DNA from: Neofusicoccum parvum
Taxonomy: Eukaryota > Ascomycota > Dothideomycetes > Botryosphaeriales > Botryosphaeriaceae
Length of the DNA stretch: 64,000 nt
Direction: 5' to 3'
Assembly (NCBI GenBank): GCA_020912385.1
Contig: CP087221.1
Location: 372,001-436,000 of the forward strand
Positions 23,075 to 34,960 of the stretch are shown here, in pieces. Numbering within the stretch: position 1 is the stretch's first letter; each line of letters begins with the position of its first letter. Position numbers and translations under genes: made by a program. The notes under the pieces are model-generated. The model saw nothing but the letters and a program-made list of their open reading frames with translations. It was not told the origin of the DNA and searched no databases.

Positions 23075-26000
23075 TTACCGCTTTCTCTTCCTTCCGCCCC
23101 TATCGTCATCCGAGCCTGGGCCAGCGTCCCGATCCTTCTTCTTAGCCTTTTTCTCCAGCTCGTCCCAATCTTCGCCTTCGCTAACCTCGCTGGGCGCCTC
23201 GCTCTCCTCCTCTGACGCATACTCGTCGAAGTCGCTCTCTTCCTCAGACTCAGACTCGCTCTCGGCAAGCTCCGAATCGCTGATCTCAAAGTTGCTTTCT
23301 GCCTCTTCGCTCTCGTCGTCGCCCTCTTCGTCCGACTCGGCCGCGATAAACGACCACCCGCCGTCCACGAAGAACTGGTGCGGGTCCGCCTGCACCGTCT
23401 TCATGATGGTTGCCCAATTCAGGTTGACCGGTCCCTCGGAGAACGGGATCTCGACGCTATCCAGCCAGTCCTTAACCGCATCCAGCGACTCCACCGGAAT
23501 TGTGTTAATGTGGGCCGGCGGCCGCGTGAAGTCCTTGAAGACAACGACCATGTCGAAATTCTTGAGCCCGAACTGAACACGTTCAAGGTGAACAACTTCG
23601 ATCTCGTTCAGCGTGATGACCAAGAACGGCGGCTCCGTGAGCTGCACCAGGCAGTCCGTCGTCGGCTGGATCCACACGCTAGACCGCGACGGGACTCCGT
23701 TGAAGCCGAGCTCGCGGAACGGAATGTCAACGCCGACGTTTTCGTTGCGTCCGGCATCCGCAATCTTCTCGGCGAATGCCTTGAACTCCTTGTCGAGCTG
23801 GGCTCGCCGTCTGCGCTCCTCCTGCTCCGCCTCGAATTCTTCCTCGTCGCCGTAGCGGTGCTTGCGCTTCCGGTTTCCCGTCTCGTCAAACTGCATCTCC
23901 GTAGCCTCTCTGTAGAACTGGACATCCTTGGCCTTCTTCTTGCCAATCATGATCGGGTTCTTCAAGTGCACGTGAATGATGACAACAAGCTCGTGCTGGC
24001 ATGGCTGGAAGAACAAGTGCTTGATGTTGCTGAACAAGACATCGATCTTCTGCCCGTTGCCGTGGTTGTAGCGGAGACCGTTTTGGTGAATCTCGACAGC
24101 ACCAGGAACTCTTTTGCCGTCCAGCGCAGGGCGAACGAAGATCATGTCGATTATGGCAGGCTTGCGATCTGTTCAAAGTTAGCATTTGCATGGGCTGCTT
24201 CCGTGGGCTCTTACTCTTGACGGTGATGAGCTTATCCTGCTCCACGACGTCTTCCATTTGCTTCTTCTCCTGCTCACGGCGCACTGACTCCTTCTTCAGC
24301 TCCGTAATTTGCTTGGCAATCTGCTCCATGCGGTCAACATCCCTCGAACGGAATGTCAAGCTCCGCACAAAGTGAGCAGTCGGGTCCTCGAAGGGTTGAT
24401 CATCCTTCCTGCCCACCCCCTGACCGGGAGACAGGAAGTTGATGCGGAGCGATGTGTAGTCGCCCTCGGGGCTGTTACTGGCGTTCTTGATGGTGTTGAT
24501 ATGGAACGGAACCGGACGGCCCATGATAGGTAGGACAACCGTGAGATTCTTCTCATCCACCAGAACAATGAGATCCTTGACCCTTGGCGGAAATTGATTG
24601 TCGCGCTTGTAAGACTCAAAGCGCTTGAACTTCTTCTCAGCAGTGCCATTGATTGTCCCAGCGCCTGCGCCATAGGTATCCAGACCTTCACGCTGCTTCC
24701 TCGCATGAAGCTCTCTTTGGTGCTCGCGTCGTGCCTCTTCCTTCTCTGCATTCTGGTTGGTTTGACGCTCGTGGCGCAGACGAGACTTGGTGATGTTGGA
24801 CGAGGCCACCGCACCCACGCGGGGGTCTTTCTTCGCCTTAGGCTTAGAGGCCTTCTCTTCCTCCTCATCCTTGAAGAAGAAAGAGCATGACTCCAGATCT
24901 GAAGAAGAGTCTTTCGTGAAGATGACGACGTCACTGGCAGTGACGCGAACAGTGTCAGTGATGATCAGAGAGTACTTCTTGCTCTTGCTGTCCTGAGGCT
25001 CCGAGTTGACCAGGTCGCTGAAGCTGGTGGTGATCTGGAGAGTCATGCCATCCTTCAGGGTGCGCGTGTTCTTGGCGTTTAGCAGAAGCGTTGGATCCTT
25101 GATCTCAATGCCAATGCCACTACCGACGTTCTTTGGGAAGTGCTTGTCTAGATCCGGCTTCTTCGATCTGACTAGCCCAATAGCCTTGCTGTAGACTTCC
25201 TTTGCCTGAACGCCGTCCTTAATGCTGCTGAGCACAGTCTGGTGGACCTGAGAGAGGAGCTTGTAGTTCGATTCCTGCGATTTGTTCGGGTCCACCATGT
25301 ACGTTCTAGCAATCATCGAGGAATAGCTCTGGTAGCGAAGACCTAAGGCTGCCACTATGACACCCGCGTGGAGGTTGTTGGTGTCCGAGTCGGCTGAGAA
25401 TTTGAGGTCGTAATTGCCACCACTTTGCACAACAGGCTGAAAGCTCCAGTCCAAATTCAGGGAGTCAAAGTTGTTGGAAACCTTCAGCTTCTGGAAGAAT
25501 TTGGAGTCGTCCAGCTTGCTGGAAACGCGGTCGGCCAGGGCCTGGTGGGTGATCTTCTTCTCAGCATCGAGGATCTCGGACATCTCGTCGACGAAGTAGT
25601 TGGCAATACCGCTCGAGGCTTTCGACGCGTCGCGAATAGCTCTCTGTCCAGTGTCAGCAGCGCGACCGGCCTCTTCCAGACTTTCCCGAGACACTCACCA
25701 GCTCCTTCTCGTCCTTGACGGACAGCGCGGCATTCGAGAGCGCAAGGGCACAATCCACCTCCTCGACATCCTTGAAGATGTCGCCATAGGCCTTCTTCCA
25801 CTCCTCGACGAAGGGGCCGGCCGACTGATCTTTGGTCAGCACACCGACCTTCTTGCCAGCAGCCTTCATGGCATCCAAGCACTGCTGGAACTGCTTGGCA
25901 TTCTCTTCGGCATCCTTGCCACGGATATGGATCTCGACGGGGACCTTGCCACCCTTCAGAGGCTCAAGGTATGCGGCTGCAGCGCAGTCAGCTTTTCACG

Positions 26001-26361
26001 CTCGCGGCGAGACATTCGAGCCCTTACCCTTCTTCTTTGTAGTGACTATGTGGATGACATCCTGGGTGATGACGAAGAGCGTGGTGGGGAACTCGTAGCC
26101 TAGCAGCCAAAGCTGCAGCACGGATGCAGGTCAGCACGATTGGCAGATATGCAGCAGGCGGGCGGCGGGGGCGGAGCTCACCTGGAAGGCGACGTTCTTC
26201 GGGTAGGCCTGGGCGTCGTTGGCCTTGCCGACCATGATGACGATGGAGCTGGCACCGTTGAAGACGGCATCGCCGGAGCGCTTGTCGGTCTTCCACTGCG
26301 AGATGAAAGACGACAGGCGGTCGTGGAAGACGTTCTTGTCGATGGAAATTTCCTCGGCCAT
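23075..26361 (-). CDS. SPT16: FACT complex subunit Spt16 (histone chaperone)
   Basis: Five exons (26182-26361, 26028-26112, 25699-25976, 24215-25643, 23075-24168) give 1021 aa, close to the usual length of about 1035. Spt16 works with Pob3/SSRP1 to disassemble and reassemble nucleosomes during transcription and replication. Visible domains: N-terminal aminopeptidase-like fold without catalytic function ([16 protein letters not shown] ... [11 protein letters not shown], then [13 protein letters not shown] and [19 protein letters not shown]), dimerisation/middle domain (about residues 550-920, with [23 protein letters not shown] and [10 protein letters not shown]), and the acidic C-terminal tail rich in Ser/Glu/Asp ending in a basic GGRKRKR nuclear signal. 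All introns have GT-AG ends and CTGAC/CTAAC branch sites. Start ATG at 26361; divergent with the carrier gene 417 bp away. Confidence 0.97.
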
Positions 26362-26778
26362 GGTGACGGCAGGCGCGCAGCACGCCTTCGCAAGCGGATT
26401 GCGAGAGGAAGAGCGGCGACGGAGGTGGAGGGTGGAGGTGGACGAGGCGCGGCGCTGGCGACGAGGATGTCGAGAGAGCAGACAGGCTTAGGCCAGGCGA
26501 ACGCGCTTCACGCTCACGCTCGCTCTTGGCGCGACGGGCTGGCGGCTGGTCGCGCGGCTCGGCGCCGGCAAAACCGTGGCCCGAATGACGTTGCGCGCCC
26601 TGGGGCAGGTGCACCTGCCGTCGCGCCCTCCGCGTGCGCGCGCCCGCAACGACGAGCCTCAGCCCTCGCCCGAGTGACCGCCGCACCTGTCCTGCCCGCC
26701 TCTGCCGCGACCACCCTCTTGTCCTGCGCGTCGCCCTCATGTCTTGTCGTCTCCAGCGCTCCGCCGCATCTCCGGACC
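26362..26778. promoter_or_regulatory. Bidirectional promoter region SPT16 / mitochondrial carrier
   Basis: 417 bp between two divergent ATGs, GC-rich; it must hold both promoters. No specific operator recognised. Confidence 0.55.
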
Positions 26779-28148
26779 ATGACCGCCGTCGCTGATGGCC
26801 CGCTCCCGGACTCGACCGACCTGCAGGACCCTTCCGACCGCCGCAAGAAGAGGCACCCCAAGACCAATGCGACCACGGGCGCCTCCGCTGCCGGCATCCG
26901 CGCGCTGTCGGTGCAGTTCATGACCTTCTACTTCCGCGCCCCCATCAAGGCCTTCTTCCGCTCGCGCATAGAGTACGTCTGCCGCTCCAAGCTGTCCGCT
27001 CCCGCTAACACTGCGCAGTTACATGGTATAGCTCCCCGGCCATGCCCTGGCAACCGCCGCTGCTTACTTCCCGTGCCCAGGCCTATGCGAGAGCCATCAA
27101 CCCGCGCGTTCAGGCGAACCTGCCGTGGTCATGGCGCATGACGACTCCCGCTATTCTTGCTCACGCTGTGCGGGAACACGGCTGGAGCTTTATCCCTAAT
27201 CAGGTTCTACCGCCCATGCTGGCAAACGTCACGTAGGAAGACACCCTCCTGGCTCGTATGGAATGGATGCTGAGCGTTTTCAGTGTCGGCGCCGTCTTGT
27301 ATACTGCCTACTTGCAGTCCCTCGGAGCCCTCCACGAGCCGTCCTCGCACTCCGCCAAGAGAGTGTACCCACCCGCTCCTGCCCAGTGCACCTTCGCCGC
27401 TGGCTTTGCAGCCGGAACCATTCAATCTGTTATTGCTGCTCCACTTGACGCCCTCCAGGTCCGCTTCCAGACCAGCGACATGCTTGAGGGCCGCTACAAG
27501 ACCATGTGGCAGTACGGCGCACACAAGCTCCATGAGATTGGCCTGCGCGGCGTCTTTGCCGGCTGGTCGTTGTCTTTCCTGAAAGACTCCTGCGGCTCAG
27601 CCGTCTTTTTCGCCACTTTCGAATACATCAAATCGCAGATGTACTACAATTTTGTCACTGAGTATTATGGGAAGCACACGCCAGTTTTTGAGTGGCATCC
27701 CTGGAAATCCACCATCCAATACCTGGAAGGCGAACGCCCAACCATCAAACCTCACTTCATGATGGAGCCTACCTTTCTCTTGACTGCGGGTATCGCAGCT
27801 TCCATACTACAACAGGCGATCGCACACCCCCTCACCGAGATCCAGAACGTGCACTACAGCCGCCTGGAGTCTATGGACTTTGCCGCCCAGCAGGAGAGGC
27901 GGAAGCGTTCCGTATTCCGCATGTATTACCATGCATACGAAAAGACCTTTGAACAATGCCGCATGCAAGCTCAGCGCATGGGGGGTTGGAGAAGGTGGTT
28001 GTACAAGGATTTTTTAATGAGCACTATTCGTCAGGTCCCCAGTACAAGTGCCGGCTTGATCGTTTTTGAGATCGTCAGAAGGAAGTATGGTCTCGCCACT
28101 AACCCAGCTAGAATAGAGAAAGATGGCTACGATATTCTGTTGGATTGA
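26779..28148 (+). CDS. Mitochondrial carrier family protein, atypical
   Basis: Four exons: 26779-26972, 27019-27025, 27081-27232, 27284-28148, giving 405 aa. Exon 2 is only 7 nt; skipping it would shift the frame, and including it gives FRSRIDYMAYARAINPR. The signature PLDALQVRF (Px[DE]xx[RK]x[RK] class) follows a helix (TFAAGFAAGTIQSVIAA). A later helix ends in a degenerate AHPLTEIQNVHYSR, so the repeats are imperfect. RRKYGLATN near the C-terminus closes the last helix. The N-terminus (RRKKRHPKTNATTGASAAGIRALSVQF) is basic. Likely an inner-membrane or outer-membrane carrier-fold protein; substrate unknown. Divergent to SPT16. Confidence 0.82.
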
Positions 28149-28608
28149 TGTCGTAAAGAGAGGGAACAGACTAGGTGGCTTATTAGAGCGCATTGGGCGG
28201 CGTTATGGATATTCTCAGAGATGTGTCGTTCTGCTTTTGGATATTACAGAGATCACAGCTCACATTCGAAGTGGTAGCATAGAAATCAATCCCTTTTCAC
28301 GAACGTGGTAGCTTGTTCGGTCTTAGCAACGTCATTGTAAGACCAGGGAGACCGTTTACCAGTAATTTTCAGCTCAACATTCGATGTCTAAATCCAACGT
28401 TCATCTAACCATGCAATGTTCGAACATGCTCTCCTCAATCGCTAGGCTCACAAATCGTGAATCAGGGCCTAGTCTCTCAAGTTCCTTACATGTTTATGTT
28501 CTATCTGTTACCCGTCAGTGCCTTCTCGCTTCTCTTCGGTGTGCGCACTGCAGAGTAGCCTAGTAGAAGAGTCTCTGAGCCCAACAAGCTGTTGTTTCCA
28601 GAACTCCT
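28149..28608. other. Convergent intergenic region
   Basis: 460 bp between the carrier and the small membrane protein; nothing recognised. Confidence 0.4.
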
Positions 28609-28951
28609 CTAGTATGCCACTATCGCAATCATTCTAAAGACGACCCCAACTACAGGGCTGCGGGTATAGGACGTCCAAACCATGAGGATAATTGCAATGA
28701 ACAGGAAGAATGATGTGAAGACGGCCAGTCCAAATTTCGCAGTGCCGTGCGCTCCACCGTTGCCGGCCCTTGCGTGAACGGTGGCACCAGCTGCTGCAGC
28801 GCCGCCACCAACTCCTCCGACCGTACCACCTTTGTGCTGGGTGGCATTCGTCTCTGAGATGTAGGTAGCTTCAGCAGCTGTGGAGAAGCACAAGATCAAA
28901 GCTAGGATTGCGGCTGCTGTTGATAATGCCACGAAGTACAGAATTTTCAGC
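28609..28951 (-). CDS. Small membrane protein, 5' exon unresolved
   Basis: Open from an acceptor CAG before 28951 to the TAG at 28609. The protein has an N-terminal hydrophobic helix (LSTAAAILALILCFSTAAEA), a Gly/Ala-rich middle (GGTVGGVGGGAAAAGATV), a second helix (FGLAVFTSFFLFIAIILMVW) and a short tail. No ATG precedes the first helix in frame; a stop lies just upstream of the acceptor, so a first exon is needed. A candidate ATG sits at 29079 but I could not fix its donor. No family recognised. Confidence 0.45.
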
Positions 28952-29122
28952 CTGAGTGGACGAGCTGGTTACGTCAGCCGTGAGTGCGGTCAAAAAAAGA
29001 TGGCAATGATTTGGCCAAGTGGGGGAGATCCAGAGCCGGCACCGTAGAGATTGATTCTTCGTCGTTCATGATTGAAATTTATGCTGTGGCGTCTCTTAAA
29101 CTAAGTCCTGATGGTGACGAAA

Positions 29123-29320
29123 TCAAAGATATTGTCGGCGGGGGCTACCAATGGAAGCGGTGCCGGCAGCCGTGCCATTTACCGAGATCATATCAGTTTC
29201 CGTCGTCAGCCATTCTTCCATCATCGGGTTTGACGCCGAGGGGATAAGCACCTGGTTGAAAGCCATGTTTCCGTGCTGCACCGCAGTCCCATTGGCAGCA
29301 AGCTGGGCCAGTGCAATCGC
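29123..29320 (-). CDS. Possible 3' exon of the neighbouring secreted-protein gene
   Basis: 66 codons read KAIALAQLAANGTAVQHGN, then FNQVLIPSASNPMMEEWLTT and stop, preceded by a pyrimidine-poor AAG acceptor. Composition looks coding (Asn-Gly-Thr sequons, balanced codons), and it follows the 29414-29794 frame on the same strand. Whether it joins that gene or is a separate unit could not be settled. Confidence 0.3.
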   Translation of the reverse strand, partial: AIALAQLAANGTAVQHGNMAFNQVLIPSASNPMMEEWLTTETDMISVNGTAAGTASIGSPRRQYL

Positions 29321-29413
29321 CTTATAGGACGGTGTCGAAATTACACGAACAACATCTCTGTTGCTATGCTCGTATTAGCCAAGACTACCAGCATTTTCCG
29401 GTTCAATATTGCT

Positions 29414-29794
29414 TCATTTGTCGTCACTTCTCTTCCAAAGCGAGTGCCACATAGACGCTCCAGGTACCCTGATGGACTTCCTCGCGTCGTTGGGGATAGC
29501 GAGGTCACTCTCCAGATGCGTAGTTGATGTAGTGGCGGCCGATGAGATAACCGTGTCTGATAGGTCAGTTGGCGCAGGCACTGGAGTGATGCTGAGGATT
29601 GAGGTGGCAACATGGCTCGATATGGTGACCGGATCTATTGAGGAGAGGTGATTCCAATTGGTGATTTGAGGACCCCGGGTGACTGTGAGAACGCCGTTAC
29701 CCCTGCTAGTGGTGGATTCGAGCGGTGAGGCGCCACTCAGCTCACGCTTGAGCAGTACTGAGAACAGAGGTGTAAGATATACGAGGGGTTTCAT
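29414..29794 (-). CDS. Putative secreted Ser/Thr-rich protein (126 aa)
   Basis: ATG at 29794 opens a reading frame beginning MKPLVYLTPLFSVLLKREL, a plausible signal peptide, followed by a Ser/Thr-rich segment and a stop at 29414. KR dipeptides may be Kex2 sites. It may continue through an intron into the exon-like frame at 29123-29320. No family recognised. Confidence 0.42.
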   Translation of the reverse strand: MKPLVYLTPLFSVLLKRELSGASPLESTTSRGNGVLTVTRGPQITNWNHLSSIDPVTISSHVATSILSITPVPAPTDLSDTVISSAATTSTTHLESDLAIPNDARKSIRVPGASMWHSLWKRSDDK

Positions 29795-30357
29795 GATGGA
29801 TGTTTTTTTGTGGAGCTGGTTTGTGGAAAAGAGGTCGTTAGAGCAAGTTGACAATATGGAGCTGGATCTGAGATAGAGTATTCAAAGAAAAGCAGCCGGT
29901 TTGTTTGGAGCTTCAACTTTCGATTTCTGAAAACGTTGAAATGATAACACGTAGGGGGTCATGTGCGTAGATTTGGTCATGGGGCATTACTAACTCAACC
30001 CATGAGCACGTGGTGATATTGGGTAAACAAGCAGCCGTGATTCCATTCGTCGTCGACACTAAAATGTTGCAAGGTACACAAAGCAAAGTAAGAAACGTCA
30101 GAGTAAGAGTAATCTGGCCCGCCAACGAAGCTGAATATTGGTTGTCGTTATGAGGTTCAACCATACGAGTAACGTGCTCGGTCGCGCTTTCAGCATGCGA
30201 GCCGTGCATTCATGAGAGAGCATACAAGCATTGGTGAAAATTTGGCCTTATTGCCAGAAATTGCGCAACAATATGGGAGACTAGCGGAATCTTGGACTGT
30301 TTACAAATGAGCTTGGTTACTTGTTAGATGGGGAGGAGGAAAGCTTCTTGGAAGCAC
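29795..30357. other. Intergenic region
   Basis: Between two minus-strand secreted-protein genes. Just downstream of 30358 a GTAAGT...CTAAC...CAG set could splice out the annotated stop and add five residues before another stop; effect on the protein is trivial. Confidence 0.4.
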
Positions 30358-32265
30358 TTACTTTGTCGTGTTGAACCACTTCATGGACACGGGAGGCGTT
30401 TGCAGTGGAATTGCCGAGGGGACCTCTTCAATTGGGGTCGAAGAGGGATCTGGGGTTGCTATTTCGCTCTCCTGCAAGAACGGCGCTGAAGGAGCATGCA
30501 AGAATGCTGGGCTTGGAACCAGCACCGGGCTTTCCCCAGCCGTTGGACTCTCCGTAACAGGCGCAAATTCAGGTGTCCACTGAGTGGTCAAAGGTAGGTC
30601 AGGTGTCGATGATGGAATCTCAATAAGAACAGGCGGAGACGACTGTGACAGACTAGGTTCTGGACTTAGTGGTCGGGTTTCCCATGGCACAGATTGACTT
30701 GAGGCTTCCGGAAGACGTTCTGCAGTTACCAAGAGGCTCTCCGAAAGAGACTCTGAGGATGTGGCGACCAAGATCATTGAAGACCCAGGGGCCAAGACGG
30801 TTGCTGAAGCAGGCTCAGGAGTCGGCGCAATGCTCTCTGCAAACAACACTGCCGCAGATGGAGTTCCCACGGCGGAAAGGCCATCGTCCTTCGGTGTTGA
30901 TGGCTGGCTCTCGGGCGTCACAACAGTGGCTGATGGCGCTCCCATGACGAGCAGATCGTCATCCATATATATGGTCGACGTACCGCTGTATACGGTTGCT
31001 GTAGATCTATCCTTGAGGGTCGTTGTTTCTCTGCGGTCTGATTAGCCTATCACAAGGTCACGCCGAAGCATCTCTTGCAGGCGAGATGGCAGGAACACTC
31101 ACTCCTCCTCGTTGCCCATTGAGGAAGCCAACTCAACGGTCCTTGTTCTCGTCCTGGTGCTGGTTGACGTAATCGTTGGCAGGGCACCAGGACCACTGTC
31201 CGCCTCTGTAACCGTCGCGAGCACATTCCCTGGCGTTCCCGCTGCCACCGATTCCGTTGCGAACGGACCAATTCTGGGCCCACGGCTAATCGTCTCGGCC
31301 TCGTACGCATAGTTCAGGACCATCTCCGTCGACAAACTCACGATTGTCGCATTCCCCACGAAGACGCCCGACACAGTGCCAACAACGTACTCGCCAGGGC
31401 CCTCGGTCAGAGTGGCAAGGACGTCGACAGCACTGGTGTATGTCGATGTCAACGTCACAGGAATTATAGCCCACGACTCCTCCATGCGAATGCAATCTTC
31501 CATTGTGTCGTTGCCGGGGCGCTGGTGGCACACCTTGACATCCACGTCACTGGGAAGTACGCCCATATCGGCAGCCATGGACTGCCAAGGAGCGAGATAG
31601 TAGGTGGTGCGGAGCTGGACAGACGGGGTGGCTGTGATGGTCGACCTATCTCCATCGCTGGTCACGGTGGAGCGTGGAGTCACCAGCGTGGTGCCAAAGT
31701 CACTCGAGAAGGTTACGTCTTGCGTGCACTCGGAGATGATAACTTTGCTGCCCACGCCTGTGAGTGTTGTCGCGCAGATGGTTGTGGTGTCAGTGTAGTA
31801 CAAAGTGTCGCAGGTAATGGGTGCACTGCCATAGATGGTCGAAGTGTAGTTGAGGAAAGGGTAAGTGGTCTCCCGGGTTATTTCGAAGGCGACAACTGGT
31901 CCTTTGCAGGTCGTAATTCTTGGGATGTATGTTGTCTCGACCTGACTCTGCTGCGTGATTGGCGTGGGCGAGGCCGAAGGAGAGGGGTAGTAATAGGAGT
32001 AGACGGTGGAGAGAGGCGTGCTGCTGATGACAATCGGGCTGGGTGTAGCTTCTTCAACCGCCAATGTCACGATGTTCTCCACAAAACTAGAGGGAATCGA
32101 GGGAAAGACGAGCTGCCGTTTCTCGAGCCCGTGCTCCTTTTTCTCTTGCAGAGCCGGTTTCTGCTGCCTTTGTACGCCGATAGGGTGGTTCCTGAACCTT
32201 ACCGCACCATATGCCGAGCCTGTAAAGAGCGGAAGAGCGCATAGCGCGAAAGAAAGGAAAAGCAT
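30358..32265 (-). CDS. Secreted Ser/Thr/Pro-rich protein, function unknown
   Basis: Exons 31103-32265 and 30358-31030 joined across a 72-nt intron (GTGAGT donor, CGCAG acceptor) give 611 aa in frame. The ATG at 32265 is preferred over a GTG further upstream because it starts a signal peptide (MLFLSFALCALPLFTGSAYG). A Kex2-type site (LEKR) follows at about residue 50. The ectodomain has a Cys-containing region (CDTLYYTDTTTICATT, KVCHQRPGNDTMEDC) with many N-glycosylation sequons, then a long Ser/Thr/Pro-rich tail without a GPI signal or TM. Probably cell-wall-associated or secreted. No named family. Confidence 0.7.
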
Positions 32266-34960
32266 AACGAGAGTATAGGTGTGACTGTGTAGAGAAAAGC
32301 GAGCGACCTGCACAGCCGAGTGCAGGCGCAGTGGCTTGCGCGCCTGAGATCGAGTAATAAGGACAGCAAATGAGGCGAAGTTTCATCGTGGAATTTTTTC
32401 TTGCCACGCTGCGTTCCAGTGCAAAAACATCAACAGCGCAAGGGGGGAATGTACCGAGGGAGGAGGCCATCCCTTGGTTCATCACGGACATCTCTTCATC
32501 ACAGCGAAGAAAAGAAAATAAGAAGTAAGCTTTGTGATAGAGATCAAGAACTGTGTACAATTATTTCAATTGTGCGTCCAAGACCATGCAACTGTCATTA
32601 TCCCTCAGGCAGTCTTCGAGCAAGAAATTAGACTTGATCCAGCGAAAAATCCGCGCACGCGCATGCTGAAACAATGCGCAACAAGTATGTATCTTACATC
32701 TTGGCCAATGTCGTCACCAGTTGAAGCGAGTGGTGTGGAAAACCAGCGGGGCCTCAAGCCGAACTTGTGCGGATTTCTTCGAGCGGCGAAACTGCTTCAC
32801 CAGAGGGGTTGCGGGACAACCCTCTACAAGTCTTCTAGATGCATGAGCATTGTATCGAAGGATAACTTCCTGGACGAACCAAAAACGAAGGTGGATTTTT
32901 CGGCGGTAAATCTCGACGAATATCCACCAAGGCGTTGATTCAGCCATGGGAACGAAGACCTTAATACCATCGAAGTTATGCCAGGAACGCGACCGTGTGT
33001 TAGCGGAAAGGCATCTGGCGTAAACATGGTTCAGCCAAAGGGTCGGAGTAAGCGTCGAAACTCAGCGAGCACTGCACAGCGATAGCGGCCGGGCATCTGA
33101 TCGTGTTTAGAATGGCAAGTAGGCGGGCCTCCGGGAAGGTTGTTAAAGTGCAAGGCCGGCAGAAGCCGGGAGAACAAAAATAGAAGTGGATCGGGAACGG
33201 GGGAGAAAAGGTTGGCGAGAGATAGAACAGATTGACTCGACCGCTGAACCAAGTCAAGATTGCAGCTCGAGTGCGTGCCAGGAGGGCAAGGCAGAAGCAG
33301 GAGAAGCGTGCAAGACAGTGGAGACAGACAGGCAGCCGAAAGCCAAAAGGATGGTGGAGGAAAGGAACGAGATTGTAAGGTTTGCGGAGAATGATTTAAC
33401 CTTCTGCATACCGGGCCGCACTTGCATATGCTCTGCAGGCCGGCGCATTCTTGCAGCAGGCTCCCAGCGCCGGGTCGAGGGGGCAGGGAGCACTGCCGTT
33501 CGCGTCGAGCAGGAGCAGAGCTATGCGGAGCGCACACGAGCAGTACGAGGGCAATCGGCAGTTCGGTGGCTAGCGACTGCAGAAAATTGGAGCACCGGCT
33601 GCAAGAATGCGGTGCAGCCGAGGATTTGTGGCCGCACATGTCGTGTTAGTCATTTGCGGTCGAGGAGTCGGATACGAGACGACGGGATGGGCTGAAGGAG
33701 TCGATGACGATGGGCGGAGGCATCATCACAAGATACGAAAACGAGAGGAAAGAGAGGCGCGGTCCCGAACAGGCAATGGCGATCAGCCGGCTGTGCGGGA
33801 CCCTGATGGGCGAGCAGCGGCTGACAAACGAGACGGCTATCCCCGGAAAGTCTCTCTGGCTCCCATGCCATCAAGCTTCCGCTGCATCCGGCTCGCGCGG
33901 GCGCGCTGCGACGGGAATCCGAGGGCTGACGCGACCGAGACTCTTGGAGGAGCGGCGCGTGACGGACGCGACGCGGTAGCCTTGGGCGCGCCGGCCGGGG
34001 CGATGACGGCGGTGATGAAAGAGGCGCGGCACCGCGACGGGCGGTCCTGGGCGGCTGGTCTGTGTTGCCGTGTGGGCGTGTGCGTGAGGCCGTGGAGGGC
34101 GGCGCGAGACGGGCAGCACCCGCACCAGCAGCAGCTCCAGCTCCAGCGCGCGCGCAGCGCCAGGCCTCCCCACCGCAGCGCGACGCCGGCGCGCCCAGAA
34201 ACGGCCCCATGGCTATGTTTGTCATGAAACGGCGCTGCGCTCCTGCAGCTGCCGCCGCTGCAGGGCAGGCGGGTGTGCGGCCAAAAATAAGCGTGGAGCG
34301 CCAGCCAGAGCCGCGGCCAGGCACCCGTCGCGCGCGCGCTGCTCCGCGAGACGCCCAACACCCGCCAATTTCGCCCCGAGAGGCTGCTCCGCCACTGGAA
34401 CGCTGTCTCCGCGCCGACTCCCAGAAAACAAGCTCGGCGCGCGCCAGCGCCGGCCCCGTGCCCGCAGCAGCCGGTCCCCGCCCCAAGCCCGTGCCTGGCC
34501 GTCTAGCGCCCGAGGGAGCGGTGTTGCACGCCCGCCATGCACAGCTGCGCTGGCTCTTAAGAGTCACCGGCGCCCAAGCCCCAGCCCCAACACACCACGC
34601 AGACTTTTCGTTCGAGAATCGCACCTGTGGGCCCCGAGCTGCGTTGTCCGCCGCGTTGACTTGTCCCTGCCGCCGCCTCCCCACAATTCCTTCCAGAAGC
34701 CGCCCGCGCCCTTGCATGCGCTGCTTGTTTACCGCGACACCCACGGCATTTTTCGGATCGAGACCGCTCATTCGGCCGACTTAAGACCATCGAGCCCGCC
34801 GTCACCGCCGAGCCCACCGGTCAATCCAGCGCCCATATACTGCCCGTCGTGCCACCACCACCAACACCTGCCCGACCTGCCCTGCCGCCGCCGTGGCTCC
34901 CAGCACACCCGCCTCCTCCCTCCTCCCAGCAGGCCGCCGACCTGCACTGCCATAACCACC
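32266..34960. other. Long GC-rich intergenic region
   Basis: 2.7 kb between divergent genes. Numerous Arg/Ala/Gly-rich open frames on both strands look like compositional artefacts. Presumptive promoters for both flanking genes. Confidence 0.4.

Noticed and set aside
33650..34771. 373-residue minus-strand open frame and its plus-strand counterparts
   Set aside because: High-GC low-complexity Ala/Arg/Pro composition in all frames at once, typical of random open frames in a promoter region.
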